Of a stretch of DNA of 64,000 nucleotides, positions 48,022 through 59,479 are shown in pieces. The DNA comes from Parelaphostrongylus tenuis (lineage: Eukaryota > Nematoda > Chromadorea > Rhabditida > Metastrongylidae). Within the stretch, counting starts at the first letter, position 1, and every line of letters starts with the position of its first letter. The notes beneath the pieces were generated by a model that ran no database searches, was not told the origin of the DNA, and worked only from the letters and a program-made list of their open reading frames with translations. The stretch is taken from the NCBI GenBank assembly GCA_019055375.1, contig JAHQIW010001260.1, forward strand, positions 166,251-230,250. Direction: 5' to 3'. The position numbers and the translations under genes are program-made.

Positions 48022-51000
48022 TCACTTCTTCCAATGACGTTCTGAAAAAATGAGCACTTTTGAAAACAATGTAGACCGTCTCAAATTTACGTGAAGAGCG
48101 AAACTTACTGAATATTGATCTTCGGCCAAATACTGGTTTCTGTCGAATTTCTACGTTCACCTCGTCTTTTTCTCTTCGTGAATCAATTTCTAACTGGGGT
48201 GGTTTACCAGCTGCAGGTTTTGCTTCAATCATCGGACGATCTATTTTGTTTCTAGTTTGTTCACTTGGAGACGGATCTTTACAGACTGATACTTCAATCG
48301 TCTTTTTCTTTGCTGTTTTTTGTGGTTTCGTTGTTTTTGTGCTTACTTCCACGTCCTTTGCGCTGCTCTGCGTTATGTCCGCCTCGGTTTTCTTTGCTTT
48401 TTTCATGACCGTAGTTTCGTGTAAGTCAATCTCAACAGTACCTGCTACGCTGATCGTCATCGCGTCACTGGCCTGAAAAGCATGGAACTACATTGATAAG
48501 GCATGCAACCAATTTTCTTAGTGACTGAAGCTCTTAGTCGGAGCCATTGCTAGTGTTTCGTGTTATATAGTATCGCTCACAGCAAATGTCACGTCACCAG
48601 CTTTCTGTTCATCCACACCTTCACGTTTATCTGCATCGAGATTGGCCAAGGTTTCTAATTGTTCCTTTATCTGAAACTAACTTCTAAACTGAGCCGACGG
48701 GTATCTGCACATTTTTGATTATATTCAATAACCACTCGGTGAAATTTTGATTATTGATTAGGAGGTAAGAACGAATCCGTACGTCATTATCGGTAAGTCA
48801 CCTGCTCAGTTATTCCATCACAAAATATATGCTTGTACTGCAAACGAATGCCTTCATTAGCAGATGTTTGAGGACGTTATCATGAAGTAGTTTTTTCTGT
48901 GCATGGGAAAGTGGCAGCTACCAAAGCCAAGACCCTTCCTTGACGAACTAATTGATATACAGTACTGTTGCCACTGGATACGCGCTGTCTAGCCAGACGA
49001 TTTTGAGTGACAGAGTTTGAAAATTTCGACAGAACAATATCAGTTAAAGATGCAGCCGTTCTAGTTGTATTTTGTTAACTTTTAAGTGAGAAATATCTGA
49101 GGATGTAAACCCTCCAAATTTTAAAAAGTTACAGAGGACAATCCTTTTGATATACTCTGATGATGATATATCATGTTTTGAGCTGTTAAGGTCTAAGCGC
49201 TAGACAGGCGCCTGTTTCGTCCTACCTGGATTACTCAGTAGCACAGTTCCTTGGTCTCATTTCAACAGTCATAAGCTAGGCTGCTAGTCTCTACAGTGTC
49301 AGGTGATTCTATCACCTGCTTTGCGAAGATTTATTGCTCGGTGTCGATTCATTCATAGAGGAGCTTAGCCTCTAGGGATTGGCTGATCCGAGGAACTGTG
49401 CTACTGAGTTCAAGTAGTACGATACACTCGCCTGTTTAGTACCTAGACCTTAGCGTCTTAAAACATGCTATATCATTATCAGAGTATCATCGTTCTGAGC
49501 GCGGTCTATGAAAGAGTGGTCGAATGTAGTGGTATAAAAATCACTCTAATGTCTGAATTGGAACTTTCGCAGCTTTGATAGATATCAAATCGTTAACTCC
49601 AAAAAATTATATATACTACTGCACAACTTTTTTTTTACGAACAAAGCATAAAAGACGAAGCTGTTAGCGTTGGCCAGTCTTTAAGGTATCCGTCTTGTAT
49701 TCAACTTCACTGAGTATCGTCAGAGGTGATTGAATGTGTATGTGGTCATTGAAATGAATTTCTGTGTCACACCGAAGTGTCAGTATTGCTTTTTTTCTGA
49801 CAGGTTTGGCACCAATTTGCTGACTTTGGGGGTACAAGGCCTGATGAGATCGAGGTAGCATGGAAGCAACAATAAGAGCATGTAAATAGTACGTCTGTGC
49901 CTTCTCTATGTAAGAAGTTGTCTCTTGCGGAGCACTTTGAACCATTCAGCCAACCGCACCTCTTACGGAGAGACAGACACCACATCAATACTCCCTAAAA
50001 TCTGATCAATTTCTTTGAAATTTACAAGCGTTGAAGAAATACGTGGACTCATAGGATAAGTGGAATAAGCATGCTCAAATATGATCAACTTTACGTATTA
50101 TGTAGAGCTCTGTGGTCCATATTTTCATCACATTCAAGACATTGAAAAAAAAACGCAAAGCAGACCATTCAGAAAAAAACGATAACGCAAACCGTTAGGG
50201 CAGAGGAGTGTAGGAGAACCTACCGAAGCAAAATTAGGCCGCTTATCAGGATCTTTGCACCACAGTTTCTCATTGACAAATTGCACAATAACCTCAGGCG
50301 TGTTGGGTGGAAATTTGTTCACTTTACCTTCGACAATCTAAATTTTATGACTAATATTCAAACACTTAGAAAGAAAATAATTTCAAACTCTATTACGCTG
50401 CATAATCATCAGAACGATAAATTATGGGTGACAAAATCGTCCAAAACACTGTGTCCTCCTTTTTATAAGAACGAGTCGTTTAGAAAAAAAAGGAGGAAGT
50501 ATAAACTAACCAGCTTCTTGACGATGGTGTTTTTCATATCATCATATGGTCCGATTCCGGCGAATATCTCATATATTAACACCTGAACGATGTTCTAGCC
50601 GCTTTGTGTTAACATTTAAACTGCTCGCTGAATATGTCATATTGCTTGCTACTTATATCAGTCTAGTGCGAGACCCGTCTAGGATCAGTTTGCGGCCTTG
50701 AAACCATAAAAACTGGTGAAAACCTGTGACGTAAATTTGGGAACGCCCTAGCATTATTACACCACAATATCAATAGCCATCAATCACATGCGAAAGGATA
50801 CGAGAAATCATCAAGCTTCAGCCGCATCAACAAGCAGTCCCAAGATTTCCGCTGGAGAAGGATGTGAAAAAGCGAATCCAGAAAAATGCTGAGGCCGCAT
50901 ATTGTAAAAATACATTTAATAGTAGGCTTCATTGGGGTGTATCCGATTGCTAAGGCTCTCATTGGAATCCCAGTACAAGTGCTCCTTTTGTAGTTGAAAA

Positions 51001-54000
51001 GCTCGGTGTTAATCAATTCCTGAGGGATGGACCATGTATTCGTATTCAATTTTTGCTCCTTTGCGGTGGTTGAATGCATATTTGGCCTTCACAATGACTC
51101 GCGCGTGGCCCACCGATGTATCACAGTTGGTGCTGCTACGTTTCCAGTCAAGTGTGTTACCAATTGACCAATCCCGGGTGATGACATGCTTTGTGAGCTG
51201 TTAGCGTTCGGTCGAACCATCGAGCATTTGTGCAATGCAGATCCATTCTAGCCACTGCACCACATGCTCTTTAGTTGTTCCATTTATACCTACATTGAGC
51301 ACTATGAGCAACACTGCAAAAAACAGTGAGAGAAATGATTTATCTGATAAGGATATGACATATTTTTGAGCCATAGGTCTAGTGCTATATAGGCGCCTAT
51401 TTCGTCCTATTGGGACTCATCAGTAGCACCCTGCCTCGGTTCCGTCGATCCCTTGAGGTGAAATAATCCTCTAAAGGAACCGACGCCGAGTAAAATTAAA
51501 CACCCAAAGTAGGATGATGGTATTACCTGACTTTGTGGTGACCGGCAGTCGAGCTTACGGCTTTAAAATGAACTATACTTTGCTGTCGACTGCTTTTTTA
51601 CAGACCCGCTCAAAATGATTTAATCTGATAAGGATATGACATATTTTGAGCCATAGGTCTAGTGCTATATAGGCGCCTATTTTTTTTAATTTTACTCGGC
51701 GTCGGTTCCTTTAGAGGATTATTTCACCTCAAGGGATCGACGGGACCGAGGAGGGTGCTACTGATGAGTCCCAATAGGACGAAATAGGCGCCTATAATAG
51801 CACTAGACCTATGGCTCAAAATATGTCATATCCTTATCAGATTAAATCATTTTGAGCGGGTCTGTAAAAAAGCAGTCGACAGCAGAAGTGAGAGAAAATT
51901 AAAACATCAGGCTATATGTGTTACTTGTCCATGAAGCGCTCATTCAAGTGAGAATAGTTTAAGGATGGACTGAATTTTTACATACTACGGAGGCAAATGA
52001 AATTTGACGATCATGAAAGCGGTCAAAGCAGTTAGCTAGTACATCAATATAAATTGTTTTTAGTATTGGAAGAATTTTTTCGATGTGCTCCTTATGTGCC
52101 GGAAGACTGTCTTTTTTACTGATGGAAGATATCATAGTCGATGTATGACATCTACGAAGCTGTAGCCACTGAGCTTTAAATTTCACTATTTTTAACAATT
52201 TTTATTTGTATGTGTCTTACATGGTTCTTTGTGGTTCCATATGTGAATTAATACCATGTATTAGGTTGAGGAAAAACTTCCTCAACAAGCGCTTGAAATT
52301 CAGAGCTTGTACATTAATTTAGTCAAAACAACAATAATTAGTCTTCAAAATAAAGGTCGTCAATGTCCACGATCTTCTGTTAGTGATCTGCAAGCCTCCG
52401 GATCTGCTCGAAATACCATTTCTCAAGCTTCGAATTAAAAAACTCTTCACATGACTCTTCAGATTAGTCAAATCTTACAACTCGGCGCCTACGCAGAAAA
52501 TGTTCCGTTAAGCGGAACTGGACCATAATCGGACACGCAGCATTTCTGAGATACCCACGAATTTATAATAGCCGATACTATGTGAAACAAATACAAAATT
52601 AATTCTTCGCGGGTGTTAAGGATTTTATTCCTCAAATAGTAAGCAGTCCAACTGCCATTGTTTTTTCCCTATTGAGCAAGTTCTGTGTCCTATCTTCTGA
52701 TATCTTCGTACTACGTGTGAAGTGAATAAAGCAAATAGATTAAGAGTTACTCCAAAGGTGTAGACGTCAGTCTTCTGTGTAAACGTATATGTCTGAATGC
52801 TTTCCGGTGCCATCCACTTTATAGGCATTTTCTGAGCCGTCTTCATTTTATAGGTGGCTCCGGGTCGTGATAGGCCAAAGTCAGATATTTTTACCTAAAC
52901 TGCAGTATAAGGCTGGTCTATAATTCTCCTCAAAAAGCTACTAGGGAAAAACGATACCGTATTATTTCTGTCGTAAAGACAGTTTCTAGCAGCAAGATCT
53001 CTATGCAGGATATTTGCTTTGTGAATATAATCCATTCCCGTTGCGACACCAATAGTCATGGCCAGTCGTTCATCCTTCGTAATCTTTGCATGTTTCCGCT
53101 TTAGGTAAACGTCTAGGGCAATACCTGATACAAAAATATCCTATTACCACTCAATTCTCTTAGTTATATAAGAACATAATAACACCACTCAAATCTCTTA
53201 GTTATATAAGAACATAATAACACTGCGAAAAAAGCAGTGAAAATACTGTAATTTCGAACTATTATTGCTATCAAAAATGATTTTACTATGTACCAATATG
53301 TGCAGTAATCATAAGCGATCTTGAGCCACCGCAACCACTCCAAATTAATAAAGGGTAAGCGGTGAAAGTTAAGCAAAAGTCATCTTGTAATTGTCTTAAG
53401 GATTCATGGACGCGTGGATTCAATGTCACGTCACTTTCAACAAATAGGAGCCTATGCTCAATTTGGGATACCCCCATAATATGGCGTGTGACCATACCTT
53501 TCTAATAGGATAGCAACAGTATCCCCGTGTAACTTTCTCACAAGAAACGCCTAGGCTAAATGGCCTCATATAAAGATATATAATGGCTTCACATCCTTCA
53601 AACAAGTAAAAAACATCAAGGCTCTGACATGCCACAAAGATAAATTGGAATTTTGCTGGTTCTCGTATCGTCTACTTCGTGATTAATGTAATACAGGTCT
53701 TCCTGATGAGCAGTTTGCTTATCACTGTGACCAAAATTGGGCTCACGAAAACCGATTTGTCGCAAAATTCTAGAACGATTAGAGTTAGGATCACCTGATA
53801 CGTATTCCAGAAGGATGTATAACGGATGATCGATGAGTACAACACCAACTAAGCCGACGACGTTAGTGTGGTGAAGACAGCGCATGATTCGAACCTCCTT
53901 CATGATTTCTCTAATTACCTCTCGTGTCATCATATTCGTCATCGTTAACTGAAAATGGACATATCTTGTCATTATTATTTGAGCCAACATATCATGTGGT

Positions 54001-57000
54001 ATGTTAAATGGGCTGACTTATAGAGCCCGATACACGTTTCGACCTTGGCAATTTCATCAGTCGGGCCTTCGTCTTGAGTCAATCCTCTCGGAGCGCTTAG
54101 TGTCCTATACAAAGAGTAAGCGACGACGAACATTTCACACTGTACTTCAGGTGAAATTATTACCGAACACACAGTGTTGTGCACTCGATTGCTCTTGGTT
54201 GATATCGTCAGTATAGCGCATGATAATTACGAGATATGTTAAAATTTGAGCGTGGTTTTAATAAAAAACTGGAAACAAAAGGCATGAAAATGGACATTTC
54301 TCAATATCTGCTAACGTTCTTTCCAACGACTCAGTTTTCCAGTATATATAGAGCATATCAAAAAGAATACTAGACCGCAAACATAAGTGCTAAGATACCG
54401 TTTTTATTTCTTTTCATTTATTTAGCAGGACCGCGTAGTGCGTACGCAATCATCAGATAGCCCTCCTTATTGGCCAGTGAACTTCCCAACTCTTCGTTGT
54501 CTTATAATTGCTATCTGTGAGGGAGAAAGTGACAGCAATCCGCACAACGAGACTGCCTTTGGTTCGAACAAGTGAACGCTCTCGCAAAGTTGTCTAGGCA
54601 TTTCAGAATGAATCAACTTGTCTTACAATTCATAGCAAAGACCAGGACTAAAATTCAAAAATGCGAACTAAAGAGAGATACTGAAATGAGAGGAATGTCT
54701 AAGTTTGGCCAGTTTTCATGAATTGGAGGGATTGGAATGATTCTAGACAAGGCTTGTGCAAAGCTCTCGAATTAAGATGCAGTGGACTTGACTGGTTCGT
54801 CGCTATATCGAAACAGGAACATTGTACGTAATTAATCCCACCACTTTCACTCTGCTTCTCGTAAAACGCATCCTAACATACAGCCGAACATGCGGGCATC
54901 TATAGACCAAGCGTATCGAACTATAGAAGGAAGCTATAGAAAAAAATGTGATTTTCTGCGAATTCCTAGAGTGAAGGGGATCCATTGGGCTGCTCCTGCA
55001 CGGGTTAGGGAAAAATGGAAGTGTTGCTGGTGTTCGCTCGAGTCACTTGACAATCAACGGCACGGCAGGTGATACAGATGATCAAACTATTCAATGCAGA
55101 GGAAACAAACTTTCTAGGAATATACCCATTTTTGGTCCGTGTACAATCCATTATCCGCCGAGTCGCAAAATTTGGAGGTTCTAGATGATTTCTTTAACCG
55201 GATCTGGCCCTTCGCAATTTTAGTAATCATTCCACAGCTTAAAGCTCTGTGATTTCGATATTCATAAGATTTTGAAAGCGCCTTTTCCAAGTACTGTGGC
55301 AGCGAAAATAGAACGCTTGGCTAGTGTACGTGAGTAGCTTTTTACCAGAGTTTTAGTAGTTATTCGATAGCTTGAGACACGTTAACTGTAAAACTGGGTT
55401 CGATTCTGAAAGAGCTTTTTACAAATCGAAGAAAATATTACGTTTCGCATTTATGATTTATCATTAAATAAAGAAAGTCGCCCATCTCTTTTTACCTGTT
55501 CGTTACCGACCTTTTAGGGCCGCAGTCAAAATCGCTACGAGCAACACTTTTTGAGAGAGCGCAATCCTCGTTTTTGTTTGAAATTTTTTCTTCGGTTCCA
55601 AACTTCGTGGTTACTCGTATTACAATTGCAGAAAAATCTTTGTTTTGTCTTTCTGTTAGCAATATGCTCACTGAATTTCATATTGCCAATCAAAACAGGA
55701 TAAATCAGCTATCAAGTTCAAGTAATGGTCTGATTACATGGAGCTCGAATTATAATCTTCTTTTCGATTTTACAGCGCTCTATGAAGACCTTCTCGAGTC
55801 TCAAACTTAACCTCAGATCGACAAGATCCATACTGTAAAATGGTACCGCTTGATCAAAAATCATTCATAGGCCTTATTTGAGCGAATAAAGCTAGCCGAT
55901 TATGGAACATTTATACTGCTCCAGCGCTCTAAAGCGATTTTCTCGGGAACGAAATACGGCACTGACATCCCCGCTTCCTAAACTAATGAATGTCCAAAGT
56001 CTAGGAAAAAATACTTTCTCTAGCCAAAAGAGCCTCCAAATAGCCGTGAATCTAAAGAGATACACGCGGCCGACTGGGTTGAATACACTCCTGTCGATAC
56101 GAGCCGGAGAATTTTTATGTGGCATTTTCAAAACTCTTGAATTTTCTTAAGCAGTCGAAATTAAACACGAGGTCCTGCAAATTATTTTCTGGCTCGAATT
56201 CATTGATGATTTTTTTCGCTTAAAGAGCTTCAAAAGGTTTTTTTTTTCGAGTCTCTTGTAGTACTTTCCTCTGCTTTTCTTCGGAAACCAACTGTATAGC
56301 AAGGTATTTCTAGCATCATTATCTTAGTTCATGCTCTAAGAAAAGCCTATTACAGCTCGTAGCAGTATTTTTTAGTAACCGCAATTTGGGTGACAATTGA
56401 ACTGATTTCTATTTTTGTCCTCAATCCACTGCGAGCAGTATGTTTTGATTGACATATCATACCATAACAAATCATCGAACTAATTATTTATGGTTTTTTG
56501 CAGTTTTTGCCTATTTCAATATACGACACACAATACGAAACCCACCGTTTTCACTGCCACATTCACAATCTTCCCTCCTTTTCGTAAAACTGTGCCTTTT
56601 CGTACTTCACCGTATGCGCCTTTTCCCAATAATCGCCCCACTTGAACGTTTTCGTGTCTAAATTCCCACCTACACAAGCCAACACCTCTCTTGAGAAAGA
56701 TCGTCTCCTGAAAGATGCCAATTCTACTCTTGAAACACTACTGCATCGATGATTTCCTTGCCACCTCGGTTGCAACTTTGTCAACAGTCCAAGATAGAAA
56801 CCACGAGAGCATTGTTCTTATAGAACAAAAAATGGTAATGTAAAAGATATTGCCGATTTGATTTAGATGGTTCTTCAATGATTTCCGGACTTGCCTTGCC
56901 AACGAACTTCTACCTTAGCTTTAACTACGGATATTTCCAACTATATTAGGTTGATGGTGAAGTAATTACTGTTTATGCATTGCTGATATTAACCGCTGAA

Positions 57001-58908
57001 TTTTGAAATATATTCCTAAATAGACATGGCTGTGTTACACAGCAATTCAATGTATACTTTTTGCTTCATGTTATATTGCAATGATACAGTATAGCTGCTT
57101 ATTATATGAGTAGACTACGGATAGGAAGTACTGATGTTAAAGTAATGTGGTTTAAGATTGTGGGTCTAAAATGGGTCGCAAAGCAGCAGAAGCAAGTGGC
57201 AACTTCAGTAAAATAATGAATTTGGCATAAAAACTGCTAACGAACGTGCAGTGCAGTGACGATTGAAGACGTTTCGTAAGGTAGGCGCATTTTAAGAAGA
57301 AATAAGCCTCGATTACTTTTGCGACAACTTCGTCGAAATCATGAGGAAAACATTCGTCGAAGCTGATTTTTCTAAGATTACGCAAGATATTGCAAAGATA
57401 CCCTAAAAGCCATTCAACCATTATCACCATTTGAATTGATTTACAAAACTGATAGTAGTCTACGGCGTTGAAACTGCAATTAATTTTACACCATGCTAAT
57501 GCATCGCGTACTCGCGGGAGTTAAAACAGGACACTATCAATCAATAAACTGAAATGATTTTCAGCTTAACTAGCTATCGCAGTGATACTTGAGTTTATCG
57601 AAACATTCGCTAAACATATAACTGAGAGCCGTCTTGATTAAGAAGTTTCTATTTTTTACAAAACACTTTTCTATCGGTTTGTGCACTTTCCATAGGATCC
57701 TACCTTTTCAATAACTAGTGGTTTCGTCGCATAACTTTCAAAGAGTGCAGGCAGTGTTTCAAATTGATTATTTGGATCGATCCACCACTTCTTATTCTTT
57801 TGCATTATTACAATATTTTTAATCTGAAATAAAGATACCATCTGTCATTTATTGTGCCCAATACTGAAAATTACATAGCTCAATGAAGACCGAGTTTGGT
57901 GTTTAGATACTTCACATCGGATATTTGTGATTCCTACAAAAATTGTCCGCTTCATACTGTAAAGCGGCAATGCAAGACGGACAGTAAGCGATGGTGCGAA
58001 GTTCTCTACGAAGCCGATGCTGCTCTGTAGCTATACGGATATAATGCAGTGATACCAAAGGCACGAAACGAGAGCTGACGACGGGTGACGGTTAAAGACA
58101 AGTTAAGCTTTCTTATGATAGTTCTTTGACTAAGCGGATTGAATAATAACAAATTAAAAAAGGAAATCGATTACAAACACAAGCGCAGATTGATAACCGC
58201 TCTCATCGCAAAACACTAAAAAAAATGGCAGCTGTACTTTGAAAAAACATTGACAGTTCAGAACGTCTCTTTACGGTCGATTACAATTCACACAGGTAAG
58301 TATGTCTCATTAACGAAACTAGTGTATGATCTTAATTACATGAAAAAAAGCAGAACTGACTAGTGAAGTTCTTTTTTCTAGCGGTACCAACTCGTCATTG
58401 TTCCGCGGATTTACGAGCACCGATATCACTCGAGATGAAGCTCTTTCCCCAACTTTACTCTTTTTCCCTTTGATTTTCGTCTGTAAAATTATACCAGTAC
58501 AGTGGGCAAAAAAAGTCGGAATTAACATGCCATATATTGGGTTCGCCATAAATGATAATTTCGCTAGTGGCGAATAAATATGAAAGCCATACTAAGAGCT
58601 CTCTGGAGATTACCAACCTCACTAATACGTACGAGAAAATCGCCATTTCTAAGAAGAAGTGGTGGGATGTCTTCACGTGGAAGATGTCCATGGTAAAAAT
58701 CTTTTGATTGCAACCAAGCATCACCAGGACCGACCTGAAAATCTACAAGAAGTTTTTACAATCTATGAATGCTGTATAGCAAACACAAACTCACATCAAA
58801 GTCAGAAGCGGAGTGCTGGCTTTTTAAACTAGTGGTACCGGCAGAACCTTCGGCAAGACTCCTTTCACCGAATAGCGAGTTGTCTAGATTGTTGTTGTCA
58901 CCTGGCAT
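48022..58908 (-). CDS. Fer-like / SPE-8-type SH2 + non-receptor tyrosine kinase, 13 exons, complete
   Basis: Exons (minus): 58908-58795, 58734-58618, 58480-58340, 57823-57704, 56707-56546, 53948-53795, 53124-52958, 52894-52751, 50582-50511, 50337-50224, 48670-48581, 48472-48109, 48041-48022. They sum to 1779 nt (592 residues) with all phases consistent. An 38-residue acidic/Ser N-terminus leads to SH2 (about 45-165: [15 protein letters not shown] with the phosphotyrosine-binding Arg, [12 protein letters not shown]). The kinase runs about 185-460: [18 protein letters not shown] helix [24 protein letters not shown] and DPDKRPNF. All catalytic residues are present. The tail (about 490-592) is rich in K, E, S, T and ends in a basic RHWKK. 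Known: nematodes have a large expanded group of such kinases lacking F-BAR, many sperm-enriched (SPE-8). The last intron is 67 nt. Introns carry hammerhead elements, mariner and RTE debris. The start ATG follows AATCAG, a possible trans-splice acceptor. Confidence 0.93.
49150..49490. mobile_element. HH2 hammerhead element, copy B (inverted arms), in kinase intron 10
   Basis: Inverted ends (TATACTCTGATGATGATATA against the complement of TATCATTATCAGAGTATC) and two long inverted arms related to the 51.3 kb element (GCGCCTGTTTCGTCCTA, CAGTAGCACAGTTCC and complements). No clear target duplication. The ribozymes in both arms are mutated. Confidence 0.65.
49197..49244 (-). ncRNA. Decayed HH2 hammerhead (sense to the kinase)
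   Basis: Minus strand: stem I GTGCTA with TAGCGC, GAAA, helix III ACAGG-CG-CCTGT and GTC cleavage triplet are intact. The first core block reads CTGAGTA instead of CTGATGA, which should block cleavage. Confidence 0.6.
51381..51430 (-). ncRNA. Type I hammerhead ribozyme (HH2), intact, sense to the kinase pre-mRNA
   Basis: Minus strand 5'-3': GGTGCTA pairs with terminal TAGCACT (stem I, 7 bp with one G-U); CTGATGA; stem II GTCC and GGAC around CAATA; GAAA; helix III ATAGG-CG-CCTAT; cleavage triplet ATA just before TAGCACT. All core positions are present. Confidence 0.87.
51754..51804 (+). ncRNA. Hammerhead ribozyme (HH2) in the inverted arm, one extra A
   Basis: The plus strand repeats the full HH2 core (GGTGCTA, CTGATGA, GTCC-CAATA-GGAC, GAAA, TAGGCGCCTA, TAGCACT). 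It has a second A at the cleavage position (51796-51797), which may reduce or shift cleavage. Antisense to the kinase gene. Confidence 0.75.
52262..52560 (-). pseudogene. mariner relic, C-terminal end, in kinase intron 8
   Basis: Ends with TTAGGTTGAGGAAAAACTTCC. The minus frame reads EQIRRLADH and [13 protein letters not shown], the C-terminus seen also at 35.2 kb, preceded by a [11 protein letters not shown] block. The catalytic part is mostly lost. Confidence 0.6.
53146..53222. repeat. Two-copy 38-bp tandem duplication
   Basis: ACCACTCAA-TCTCTTAGTTATA through AATAAC is repeated with a 38-bp period, just upstream of the exon 7 acceptor in kinase intron 6. The ATAACATAATAACAC-like block resembles the SINE family 1 tail. 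Confidence 0.75.
53950..54297 (-). mobile_element. HH1 hammerhead retroelement, copy C, inserted in the exon 6 splice-site tract
   Basis: TGAAAATGGACAT (13 bp) occurs at 53950-53962 and 54285-54297, flanking HH1 sequence (TTGAGCCAACATATCATGTGG to an inverted end AAATTTGAGCGTGGTTTTAA). The left copy of the duplication is the complement of the TCCATTTTCA tract of the kinase exon 6 acceptor (exon starts at 53948). Insertion therefore duplicated the 3' splice-site tract and left a working acceptor. Confidence 0.85.
54025..54066 (-). ncRNA. HH1 hammerhead with weakened stem II (sense to the kinase)
   Basis: Minus strand: GCCCGA pairs with TCGGGC; CTGATGA and GAAA are intact; cleavage triplet GTA. 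Stem II (AATT against GGTC) is mostly lost and helix III is shortened to ACGTGT. Weak activity at best. Confidence 0.65.
54900..55085 (+). mobile_element. RTE 3' end fragment in kinase intron 5
   Basis: Plus strand: TCCATTGGGCTGCTCCTGCA, a CGCTCGAGTCACTTGAC-AATCAACGG block and AGGTGATACAGATGAT. This is the reverse orientation of the RTE 3' ends at 29.06 and 40.56 kb, including the tail repeat. Confidence 0.6.
55200..56540. other. Intron 5 of the kinase gene, diverged repeats
   Basis: 55200-55650 carries family Y blocks (AGTAGTTATTCGATAGCTTG). 55870-56150 is an unassigned GC-richer stretch open on both strands. Confidence 0.35.
56710..57700. other. Intron 4 of the kinase gene
   Basis: A minus-strand open frame at 57430-57152 ([20 protein letters not shown]) is coding-like but has no family or splice support. 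Probably transposon debris. Confidence 0.3.
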
Positions 58909-58914
58909 CGCCAC

Positions 58915-59470
58915 TGATTCACATCAAATGGTTCTTACCGAGAGCATGAGTGATTCTGAGACTTGAGCAATATCAGCTATCACTCAAAGATATAAACAAT
59001 ATAACAAAATTTATGTTTGGGAAAGAATTCGCTAGTGCGGTTGTGCAAAAAGAATGAAGTGACTTTAATGCACATTTATTTTTATCATATCTTGCAACGT
59101 CAGAAACTATTCTTTTGTGAGAAAATATGCTATGATTGCTCGAGTATCGCAGAAAACAATGCCTGCAATCACTACCGAACAATTCTATTACTTAATTTTC
59201 TTTCAAAACTATTGCTACACTTCCTAGTGGTTATGAATTTCCACCAATGAAGGATCCACAGGCGGATAAAAGTCAATGCAAGTATTTTGTCCTTAGAAGA
59301 GTGAGATGAGTAAAAAGCGTATCGAAATTGGTCTTTGAGGATAAGCACCTTGGGGAACGAATGAACTGATGTTGTTGTCTGTCCCACTGCTATGCCAAAT
59401 TCGCATACACGTTCTGAATGCGGAAGGCATATTCATAGTTATGTCTAGGGACATCTGCCCTGATATTTGA
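58915..59470. promoter_or_regulatory. Upstream region of the kinase gene
   Basis: Expected promoter side of the minus-strand gene, bounded by the Penelope-like element. No TATA box or other motif could be supported. Confidence 0.3.
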
Positions 59471-59479
59471 ACAGTTTCT

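Larger units (their letters stand above)
51325..51897 (-). mobile_element. HH2 hammerhead retroelement, copy A, with 11-bp target-site duplication, in kinase intron 8
   Basis: CTGATAAGGATATGACATAT begins units at 51344 and 51625 (281-nt tandem period). The second unit breaks inside the ribozyme at about 51682 and continues as an inverted copy to about 51884 that reads across the unit-to-unit junction (the ATGATTTAATCTGATAAGG complement). That is what copying from a tandem or circular template would give. AGTGAGAGAAA occurs at 51325-51335 and 51887-51897. No ORF. Confidence 0.8.

Noticed and set aside
51336..51886. MITE or DNA transposon because of long inverted arms
   Set aside because: The direct 281-nt tandem period, 11-bp target duplication and strand switch inside the unit fit retroelement copying better.
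57152..57430. Extra kinase exon in intron 4
   Set aside because: Exons 4 and 5 already join in phase within the family pattern and this frame has no kinase or SH2 similarity.
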